From the NCBI GenBank assembly GCA_022823225.1, contig JAJDXM010000053.1:1-32539 (forward strand): a stretch of DNA of 32,539 nt, written 5' to 3'. The notes below the pieces were generated by a model that saw only the letters and a program-made list of their open reading frames with translations, was not told the origin of the DNA and ran no database searches. Positions 14,601 to 21,338 of the stretch are shown in pieces. Made by a program: the position numbers and the translations under genes. Within the stretch, counting starts at the first letter, position 1. Every line of letters starts with the position of its first letter. Source of the stretch: Gemmatimonadota bacterium. GTDB lineage: Bacteria; Gemmatimonadota; Gemmatimonadetes; Longimicrobiales; Gaopeijiaceae.

Positions 14601-15229
14601 CGGCCCACCGGAAAACGGAGCGTGACCTCCACCGCCCCGGTGCTCGGATCGCCTTCGACGGTCAGCGGCTGCGGGAAGTCCCTCAGATGGGTGGAAACGA
14701 AGGCGTCCACCCCCGATAGCAGCAGCGTGAAGATGCCGAGGGCAACCCAATCCTCCCGCTGCTGACTCCTGGCATCGACGAGTTCGCGGAGACGAAGGGT
14801 CTCGGCGTCGGATTCGAGCCGGGACTGAATGGTCTCCGGGGGTGCGCCTCCGCGCAGCAGCTCATCGGTGAGCCGGTTTTCCCACACCGTCAGGCGTCGG
14901 CGCGCGGCTCCCATGCGGCGGTGGCCCTTGAACACCATCCATCCCGACAGTGCCTCCCACCCGAAATAGAAGGCGCCACGGGTAAGCGAACCGGTGGCAA
15001 CGTGACCCCATCCGGGGATCAGCGCGCTGCGCAGAAAGGCACCGGACGGCGAGAGTCCGGCCGGGATCGAATCCGGAACGGTCCGGCCTGCCACGGCGAC
15101 CCCGCTGTCGGCCACCTCCTCCTGCGCCCGGATGGGCAGGGGGCCGCCCAGGGCGAGCACGGGGGCAGCCAGGGTCAGGGCCACCCGGGTCCCCCGTCGG
15201 CGCGGCACCTCGCGCGGCCCGCTACGCAT
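14597..15229 (-). CDS. DUF5683 domain protein with signal peptide
   Basis: The product has 210 residues. A basic N-terminus (MRSGPREVPRRRG) and hydrophobic core end at a likely cleavage site (IRA-QE, after residue 35). The DUF5683 hallmark SALIPGWGHVATGSL is at 68-82, followed by RGAFYFGWEALSGWMVF (84-100), a likely membrane helix or hairpin. A charged helical region (about 101-155) and another hydrophobic stretch (about 160-178) follow, and the end looks like beta strand (TGAVEVTLRFPVGR). The family is found in envelope contexts, but its function is unknown. The ATG overlaps the lipid kinase stop by 8 bases, so it lies in an operon downstream of it. It ends convergently on lpxH. Confidence 0.8.
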   Translation of the reverse strand: MRSGPREVPRRRGTRVALTLAAPVLALGGPLPIRAQEEVADSGVAVAGRTVPDSIPAGLSPSGAFLRSALIPGWGHVATGSLTRGAFYFGWEALSGWMVFKGHRRMGAARRRLTVWENRLTDELLRGGAPPETIQSRLESDAETLRLRELVDARSQQREDWVALGIFTLLLSGVDAFVSTHLRDFPQPLTVEGDPSTGAVEVTLRFPVGR

Positions 15230-16172
15230 GGGCCGGCACCATCACGGGCAGGGCGCGGGGCAGAACCTGGATCTGCAGCTCACGGGCCGGCTCGGGTGCG
15301 AGTTCGCCATCGATTTCGAACCACAGAGGCTTGCCGTCGGTCCGGCCCACGCGGGCCTCCCGGAGCTGGCACATGGTCAGCAGCCGCATTCCTCGGTGCG
15401 TGCCCCTGATGATCCTTGGGACGAGCACCGAGATCTGCAGCCAGTTGACTGCGGGCACGTGGCACAGGTCCAGCATGCCGTCGGTGGCGCACGCTCCCGG
15501 GTTGATCATGAAGCCGCCCCCGATCGAGGGGCCCACCGTGATCACGGTCAGCGTGGTGCTCCCCACGACGCTCGCAGGGTCCCGGCCGCCGACGATGATC
15601 TCGATCTCGGGTGCGCGGAAGGTGATCAGGGCATGCACGAGAGCTGCCAGATACTGCGCCAGTCCGGTGAGCCGCGCGAAGCGGGCGCGGCGGCGCAGCA
15701 CCTCCACGTCGACTCCGACACCGAACAGGTTCACGAAGATGCGCTCTCCATTCTCCCATCGTACGCGCCCTACATCGAAGTGCTTCACAGCCCCGCCTTC
15801 GAGTATTCGCGCGACGGCCGCGGCGCTGCGGTCGGCGCCGACCATGCGATGGAAATCGTTGCCCGTACCGACGGGGAAGAGCGCAACCGGCGGGAGCGGT
15901 CCGCGGTCGCACCCGAGCAGCCCGCCCGCCACTTCGTGCATGGTGCCGTCCCCGCCGACCACGAGGATTCCGCCCACGCCCGCCTCCAGCGCTTCGACGG
16001 CAAGCTCCGATGCGTGGCCGGGCGAATCGGTGTAGCGCAGGTCGTACGGGACCGAGCGTGCGTCCAGCAACGCCAGGATCTCCAGCGCCGCCCGTCGCCC
16101 GCGCCCGCCGGAAGCGGCCGGGTTGATGATGAGACGGAGCGGTTCCCTGTGCATGGAGGGAAGATAAACCAT
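15222..16172 (-). CDS. Diacylglycerol/lipid kinase family protein (YegS/DagK type)
   Basis: The product has 316 residues, normal for the family (about 300). The catalytic domain has INPAASGGRG (16-25), VVGGDGTMHEVAGGLL (71-86) and ALFPVGTGNDFHRM (97-110). The C-terminal beta domain has DGMLDL (231-236) and FEIDGE (285-290), which contribute to metal and nucleotide binding. These enzymes phosphorylate lipid substrates such as diacylglycerol with ATP at the inner membrane, feeding phosphatidic acid recycling; the exact lipid is not readable from sequence. ATG at 16172 is used; ATG at 16154 (MHREPLRL) is equally possible and removes six residues. It begins 18 bp after the 3' end of tRNA-Sec, on the same strand, and overlaps the DUF5683 gene. 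Confidence 0.88.
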   Translation of the reverse strand: MVYLPSMHREPLRLIINPAASGGRGRRAALEILALLDARSVPYDLRYTDSPGHASELAVEALEAGVGGILVVGGDGTMHEVAGGLLGCDRGPLPPVALFPVGTGNDFHRMVGADRSAAAVARILEGGAVKHFDVGRVRWENGERIFVNLFGVGVDVEVLRRRARFARLTGLAQYLAALVHALITFRAPEIEIIVGGRDPASVVGSTTLTVITVGPSIGGGFMINPGACATDGMLDLCHVPAVNWLQISVLVPRIIRGTHRGMRLLTMCQLREARVGRTDGKPLWFEIDGELAPEPARELQIQVLPRALPVMVPAHA

Positions 16173-16189
16173 TCGGCACCCGCCGCGGG

Positions 16190-16286
16190 TGGCGGGGGCG
16201 TGTGGGAATCGAACCCACCCACCCGGGTTCTAGCCGGGCGCACTGGTTTTGAAGACCAGACGGAACACCAGTCCCGATCCGCCCCC
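16190..16286 (-). tRNA. selC: tRNA-Sec (selenocysteine, anticodon TCA)
   Basis: This 97-base tRNA, including encoded CCA (16192-16190), has the special shape of bacterial tRNA-Sec. The anticodon stem CTGGT/ACCAG encloses CTTCAAA, with anticodon TCA reading UGA. The D stem is six base pairs (CGGGAC/GTTCCG) with a four-base loop. The variable arm is long, with CCCGG/CCGGG pairing. The T stem GTGGG/CCCAC encloses TTCGATT. The acceptor is GGGGGCG paired with CGCCCCC; the eighth pair expected in bacterial tRNA-Sec would be G with A here. The discriminator is G. Its presence implies that the organism decodes UGA as selenocysteine with SelA, SelB and SelD, none of which is in the window. Confidence 0.93.
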
Positions 16287-16333
16287 GCGGCTCCCGCAAC
16301 CCATTCCGCGCCGCAACTGCCGTTGCAGCCCGG

Positions 16334-17743
16334 CTAATCTCCCTTCACGGAGCCCGCTCCGCCGCCGGCGGACACGTTGTCACCGTCCGCTCTGAAGGGC
16401 AACTCCTCGTCCTTCACCCGCCGCTCCAGCGACTCGAACGCCTTGGCCAGCTCCGAGCGCAGCCTTGCAAAGCGCCGGCGCAGGTCGGGCCGACCCTGAA
16501 TGCGAAGGAACAGCGATACATCCTCACGGACCTCGCGCGCCAGTTCCACCCAGTGAATGGCCGCGAACCCGGAGAGCGGCGCCAGCACCGCCGCCGTGAT
16601 CGCGAGCCAGAGCCCGCCGGCGGCGTAGCCCAGGAGGATCCACAGGGCGCACGCCGCCACGACCCCGGTGATGAGCGTTGCCAGCTTGTGCGTGGCCGTG
16701 ATCTCGTCGTCGGGCCTTGTCCTCCGGACGACGAACCCGGGGAGCCGGCTCACCGGAGCCCACAACAGAGTGCCGGCAATCGCCAGGGGCAGCCCCACGG
16801 CCAGCAGAGCCCCCCTTGCAACCACGTAGCGGACGACCGGCCTCAAGGCGTAGCGGGAGGGAACGTCCCCCTCCCCCACCCGCAACTCCTCGCCCAGTCT
16901 CGCATATTCCCCCACCTTGCGGCGCAACTCCTGGAGTTCGTTCGGCGCATTGCGGCGCATCCAGTCCACGCCGTTGGCGAATCGCTGCAGACGGGGGAAT
17001 CGCACTCCCAGCCGCTGCCGCGCCCGCCACGGCACCCAGCGCCTCTCCCGGACGTAGAGCTGCTCGGCGACCTCCACCAGGGCGCGGTCGTGGGGAACCG
17101 CGAAGTTGAGGGTATGTCTTCTGAGCCCGGCCTCGATCCGCCGTGTCAGGGTCCGCGCCGCGCCGACCGGATCTTCGCGGTAGGCATCCCTGAGATCCGC
17201 GCACCCGAAGGCATCGCCGAAGCGCACGGTGACGGAGGTGCGGGCGAGGTCCTTGCGGGAATAGGTGATTCCAACAGGCACGATCGACAGCCCCAGCCGC
17301 CAATCGCTGCTTGCCTCCGCGAGCAGGGCGATCCGCGCGGCGCCGGTGCGCAGTTCGGCCAGCTGCTCTCCGGAGTGGCTCTTTCCTTCGGGGTAGATCT
17401 GGATCGCTCCGCCGGCCTGCAGCACCTCCACGGCGGCCCGGAACATCTCCTCGTTGCGGTGCATCGAGTCCGGATTGTCCTGTCTGCGGTAGACGGGAAT
17501 CCCGCCCAGTCCCCGCAACAGGGTGCCGAGGATCACGCGGTCGAAGAGCGGGGCCCGCGCGAGCGGCCGGGTGAAGCGCTCGCTGAAGCGGTAGACAAGG
17601 AGCGGATCGAGCAGGCTGTTCGGATGATTGGCCGTCACCAGAAGGGGTCCTCCGGGGAGTGGCGGGCCGTGGCGATCCACACGGTAGAAGAAGCCCGCTG
17701 CAGTACCCGCGACCGAGCTGATCACCCTCGCCGTCCGATCCAA
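16334..17743 (-). CDS. PlsC-family lysophospholipid/glycerol-phosphate acyltransferase with C-terminal membrane region
   Basis: The product has 469 residues. Acyltransferase blocks are TANHPNSLLDPLLV (37-50), GGIPVYRRQ (80-88) and IYPEGKSHSGEQL (116-128). The His-Asp spacing is HX5D (NHPNSLLD) instead of the standard HX4D. After the catalytic domain (about 1-220) comes a helical region, then hydrophobic segments (about 310-335 and 350-400) and a charged tail. It should acylate a glycerol- or lysophospholipid acceptor at the membrane; which one is unknown. The start is TTG at 17743, seven bases after a perfect AAGGAGG; a GTG at 17770 in the same frame has no such site. It is followed by tRNA-Sec 47 bp downstream and faces deoC divergently. 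Confidence 0.87.
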   Translation of the reverse strand: MDRTARVISSVAGTAAGFFYRVDRHGPPLPGGPLLVTANHPNSLLDPLLVYRFSERFTRPLARAPLFDRVILGTLLRGLGGIPVYRRQDNPDSMHRNEEMFRAAVEVLQAGGAIQIYPEGKSHSGEQLAELRTGAARIALLAEASSDWRLGLSIVPVGITYSRKDLARTSVTVRFGDAFGCADLRDAYREDPVGAARTLTRRIEAGLRRHTLNFAVPHDRALVEVAEQLYVRERRWVPWRARQRLGVRFPRLQRFANGVDWMRRNAPNELQELRRKVGEYARLGEELRVGEGDVPSRYALRPVVRYVVARGALLAVGLPLAIAGTLLWAPVSRLPGFVVRRTRPDDEITATHKLATLITGVVAACALWILLGYAAGGLWLAITAAVLAPLSGFAAIHWVELAREVREDVSLFLRIQGRPDLRRRFARLRSELAKAFESLERRVKDEELPFRADGDNVSAGGGAGSVKGD

Positions 17744-17815
17744 TTCGCGGCCTCCTTGTCCGCAGCGCACAGGTTCGTCCCGTCCAACTTGCGTCGTCTC
17801 GCCGAGCCCGACGCG

Positions 17816-17862
17816 TTATCTTGGCGATTGTGTGCGGCACTTCGCCACCCGCACAAGTGCGG
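17816..17862 (+). promoter_or_regulatory. Putative deoC promoter/operator region with inverted repeats
   Basis: In the 144-bp gap between the divergent acyltransferase and deoC, a -10-like TTATCT (17816-17821) is followed by nested inverted repeats. TGTGCGG (17831-17837) pairs with CCGCACA (17849-17855), and GCACTT (17837-17842) pairs with AAGTGC (17855-17860). They could be a repressor operator or alternative hairpins in the 5' leader. No good -35 hexamer was found, so the promoter is only suggested. Confidence 0.35.
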
Positions 17863-17887
17863 TCAGCCCCGGATCCGACAGGGAGGG

Positions 17888-18913
17888 ATGATGAGCCGAG
17901 CGGTCCAGCCGGGAAGCGCCCGGGAAGCGGCTTCGCGCGGGCGGCCGGTCGCTGCGAGCGTCTCGCGCTCGCGCAACCCCGGCATGCCCCTGGACCTCCA
18001 CGCCGTCCGCTCCGAGCGGGTCAACCGCCCCGCCGCCGATGCCCGGGCCGCCACCCTGACCACACGCAGATCCGTGAAGCAGGCCTGGCAGGCCGGATGG
18101 CTTCTCCGGGCGGTCACCCTGATCGACCTCACCACCCTGGCCGGCGACGACACGCCGGGACGGGTGCTGCGCCTTTGCGGCAAGGCCAGGAAGCCGGTGC
18201 GGGAGGATATCCTCGCCGCGCTGGGCGTGGAGGGCCGGGAGGTCACCGCGGCAGCGGTGTGCGTTTATCACGGCATGGTCCCCACGGCGCGGGAAGCAAT
18301 GCGCGGCAGCGGGATACCGGTGGCCGCGGTGTCCACGGGATTCCCGGCGGGGCTCTCGCCGCTGCGCACCAGGATCATCGAGATCAAGGAGTCGGTCGCG
18401 GAGGGGGCGGAAGAGGTCGACGTCGTCATCACGCGCGGCACGGTCCTCGCGGGGGACTGGGAACGCCTTTACGACGAGGTTGCCGCCTTCCGGGAGGCGT
18501 GCGGCGACGCGAGCGCCAAGGTGATCCTTGGAACCGGTGAACTGGGAACCCTCGCCAACGTGAAGCGGGCCGCCGCCGTCGCGATGATGGCGGGCGCCGA
18601 CTTCGTGAAGACCTCCACCGGGAAGGAACCGGTCAACGCGACGCTGCCCGTGGGAGTCGTCCTGGCCCGCGCCGTGCGCGACTACTTTCGCGCCACCGGC
18701 GTCCGCGTGGGCCTGAAGGCTGCGGGCGGACTCAAGACCGCGAAGGACGCGCTCGCATGGCTGATCCTCGTCAAGGAGGAACTCGGCGACGCCTGGCTGG
18801 ATCCACATCTGTTCCGGATCGGAGCCAGCTCGCTCCTCGCCGACATTGAGCGGCAACTCGAACACCACGTCACGGGCCGCTATTCGGCCTTCCACCGACA
18901 CCCGCTGGGGTGA
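17888..18913 (+). CDS. deoC: Deoxyribose-phosphate aldolase (DeoC)
   Basis: The product has 341 residues, matching the long DeoC subfamily with an N-terminal extension. The enzyme splits 2-deoxyribose 5-phosphate into acetaldehyde and glyceraldehyde 3-phosphate. The barrel begins with LRAVTLIDLTTLAGDDTP (73-90). Catalytic residues are Asp178 (EEVDVV), Lys211 (AKVILGTGEL) and the Schiff-base Lys241 (FVKTSTG). In the Lys211 block Gly replaces the Glu of the usual KVIxETGEL. The first 35 residues are Ser/Arg-rich and possibly disordered. Two adjacent ATGs (17888, 17891) follow GGGAGGG at very short spacing. The next gene starts 5 bp after the stop, and its GAGGT ribosome site overlaps the deoC stop, so they form an operon. 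Confidence 0.93.
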   Translation: MMSRAVQPGSAREAASRGRPVAASVSRSRNPGMPLDLHAVRSERVNRPAADARAATLTTRRSVKQAWQAGWLLRAVTLIDLTTLAGDDTPGRVLRLCGKARKPVREDILAALGVEGREVTAAAVCVYHGMVPTAREAMRGSGIPVAAVSTGFPAGLSPLRTRIIEIKESVAEGAEEVDVVITRGTVLAGDWERLYDEVAAFREACGDASAKVILGTGELGTLANVKRAAAVAMMAGADFVKTSTGKEPVNATLPVGVVLARAVRDYFRATGVRVGLKAAGGLKTAKDALAWLILVKEELGDAWLDPHLFRIGASSLLADIERQLEHHVTGRYSAFHRHPLG

Positions 18914-18917
18914 GGTC

Positions 18918-21320
18918 ATGACCCAGGTTCGCGAAGCCTTCCGCACACCCGCCTATGGACCGGCCCCCGAGAGCCGCCGCCTCGCGATGGACTGGCTGCA
19001 GGGCGGCGAGCGTTCCTTCGGCCACTACCTGGGGGGACGGTGGACGGACCCCGGCGAACTGCACCCGACCCGCTGTCCCGCCGACGGAAAGCTGCTCGCC
19101 CGCTTCAGCTGCGGTACGGCCGCCGATGTCGACAGCGCCGTGGAGGCCGCCGGTTCCGCACTGGGACCGTGGCGGGAGATCGGGGGGCACGCGCGCGCCC
19201 GTCACCTTTATGGTCTGGCCCGGCAGATCCAGAAGAGATCCAGGCTCTTCGCCGTCCTGGAGGCACTCGACAACGGCAAGACGATCCGAGAGGCACGGGA
19301 CCTGGACATCCCCCTTGCAGCGCGGCACTTCCATCACCACGCGGGTTGGGCCCAGCTCGCGGCCGCGGAGTTCCCCGGCCACGAGCCGGTCGGGGTCGTC
19401 GGCCAGATCATCCCGTGGAACTTCCCCCTGCTCATGCTGGCCTGGAAGGTGGCTCCCGCCCTGGCCGCGGGAAACACCGTCGTGCTCAAGCCGGCCGAAT
19501 TCACACCGCTCTCTGCGCTGCTTTTCGCGGAGGTGGCCCATGAAACGGGACTTCCGCCCGGAGTGCTGAACATCGTGACCGGCGACGGGACGACGGGGGC
19601 CGCCGTGACGCGGCACCCGGACATCGCGAAGATCGCGTTTACCGGCTCCACGGAGGTGGGCCGGGAGATTCGCAGGGTGACCGCGGGGACCGGCAAGCAC
19701 CTGTCGCTGGAACTCGGCGGCAAGTCTCCCTTCGTCGTCTTCGACAGCGCGGACATCGACGCCGCGATCGAAGGGATCGTCGACGGCGTCTGGCTCAACC
19801 AGGGCCAGGTGTGCTGTGCAGGGTCGCGCCTGCTGGTCCAGGAGAGCGTGGAAGACGAAATGCTCGAGCGCCTGCGGGCGAGGATGGAGACGATCCGGGT
19901 CGGACACCCGCTGGACAAGTCGATGGACATGGGCGCGGTCGTGGACGGAGCGCAGATGGACCGGATCCGCGGCTTCCTCGAAGCCGGAGCGACCGACGGC
20001 GCGGAGATCTGGCAGCCATCGGCGGGTGTGCCGGAGGACGGCCTCTTCCTGCCGCCGACGCTGTGTACCGGGGCTCCCGCTTCGAGCACGATCGTGACCG
20101 ATGAGATCTTCGGGCCGGTTCTCGTGAGTCTCAGCTTCCGCACGCCCGCCGAGGCCATCACGCTCGCCAACGACACCCGCTACGGACTCGCGGCCAGCGT
20201 GTGGACCGAGGATCTCAGCCTGGCGATGGACATCGCGCCGGCGATCAAGGCGGGCACCGTGTGGGTGAACTGCACCAACCGGTTCGACGCGGCCTCCGGT
20301 TTCGGCGGCTACCGTGAATCGGGGTTCGGGCGCGAAGGGGGAAAGGAAGGGATGTGGGAGTATCTGAAGCCGGCTGCCGGCCCACGTCGGCCAGCGGCCG
20401 CGATTGCGGCGGAAGCGGGTGTGCGGACGGACGCGGAACTCCCGGTGACCCCCCTTTCCGCCTCGGCCGACGCGATCGACCGCACCCGCAAGCACTGGAT
20501 CGGCGGCCGGCAGCGGCGCCCCGATGGAGGCTACTCGCTGACACAGCTGGATCCGGCCGGGACTCCGTGGGGAGAGGCTCCCCGCGGCAACCGGAAGGAT
20601 GCCCGGAACGCGGTTGAAGCGGCCGGGCGGGCCCGTCCGGGATGGGCGGGATCGACCGCCTACCTGCGCTCGCAGATCCTCTTCTTCCTGGCCGAGAACT
20701 TCGCGGCGCGCGGCGGAGAGTTCACCCGTGCGCTGCAGGGCGCCACCGGAATGGACCGCGGTGCCGCGGCCGCCGAGGTGGAGGCGGCGATCCAGTCGCT
20801 CTTCGCCTTTGCGTCATGGGCCGACAAGCACGACGGGAGCGTGCACTCGACGCCGTTCCGCAACATCACCTTCGCGATGAACGAGCCGGTGGGCACCGTG
20901 GCCATCCGCTGCGCCGACGAGGTCCCGCTCGCGGGGGTCGCGGGCCCGGTGGCCGCAGCGTTGTCCCAGGGGAATGTGGTGGTCGTGGCGGTACCCGAAC
21001 GCTTTCCGATTCCCGCGCTCGATCTGGTCCAGGTGCTGGAGACCTCGGATGTGCCGCCCGGGGTGGTGAACGTGCTCTCGGGCATCCACGGGGAAATCGT
21101 GCCGACGCTGGCGGCCCACGACGATGTGGACCAGCTCTGGGACTTTGTGGGCGACGGGCTTTCGGGAGAGGCCGAGCGGCTGTCGGCGGGCAACCTGAAG
21201 CGGGTCTGGGTGGACCGGGAAGGCTCCGTGGACTGGCACCGGATTTCGGGGGACGCCGGCGCGCTGCTCCTTCGCAAGGCGACCCGGGTGAAGAACATCT
21301 GGGTCCCCTATGGAGTCTGA
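18918..21320 (+). CDS. Two-domain aldehyde dehydrogenase (ALDH16-like)
   Basis: The product has 800 residues. The first ALDH domain (about 30-495) is complete: IIPWNFP (164-170, Asn168), FTGSTEVG (241-248), Glu265 in LELGGKSP, and catalytic Cys299 in NQGQVCCAGSR (294-304), the position equivalent to Cys302 of ALDH2. A second ALDH-like region (about 505-800) has the fold but no catalytic Cys motif; it has GNVVVVAVPERFPIPALDL and PPGVVNVLSG, and ends early. Length and layout match ALDH16, whose bacterial members are active in domain one. It should oxidise an aldehyde to the acid with NAD(P). Placed between deoC and a phospho-lyase that can yield acetaldehyde, acetaldehyde is the inferred substrate. 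Ribosome site GAGGT precedes the ATG; the next gene starts 18 bp downstream. Confidence 0.88.
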   Translation: MTQVREAFRTPAYGPAPESRRLAMDWLQGGERSFGHYLGGRWTDPGELHPTRCPADGKLLARFSCGTAADVDSAVEAAGSALGPWREIGGHARARHLYGLARQIQKRSRLFAVLEALDNGKTIREARDLDIPLAARHFHHHAGWAQLAAAEFPGHEPVGVVGQIIPWNFPLLMLAWKVAPALAAGNTVVLKPAEFTPLSALLFAEVAHETGLPPGVLNIVTGDGTTGAAVTRHPDIAKIAFTGSTEVGREIRRVTAGTGKHLSLELGGKSPFVVFDSADIDAAIEGIVDGVWLNQGQVCCAGSRLLVQESVEDEMLERLRARMETIRVGHPLDKSMDMGAVVDGAQMDRIRGFLEAGATDGAEIWQPSAGVPEDGLFLPPTLCTGAPASSTIVTDEIFGPVLVSLSFRTPAEAITLANDTRYGLAASVWTEDLSLAMDIAPAIKAGTVWVNCTNRFDAASGFGGYRESGFGREGGKEGMWEYLKPAAGPRRPAAAIAAEAGVRTDAELPVTPLSASADAIDRTRKHWIGGRQRRPDGGYSLTQLDPAGTPWGEAPRGNRKDARNAVEAAGRARPGWAGSTAYLRSQILFFLAENFAARGGEFTRALQGATGMDRGAAAAEVEAAIQSLFAFASWADKHDGSVHSTPFRNITFAMNEPVGTVAIRCADEVPLAGVAGPVAAALSQGNVVVVAVPERFPIPALDLVQVLETSDVPPGVVNVLSGIHGEIVPTLAAHDDVDQLWDFVGDGLSGEAERLSAGNLKRVWVDREGSVDWHRISGDAGALLLRKATRVKNIWVPYGV

Positions 21321-21338
21321 GCGGAAGACCCGCGCGAC

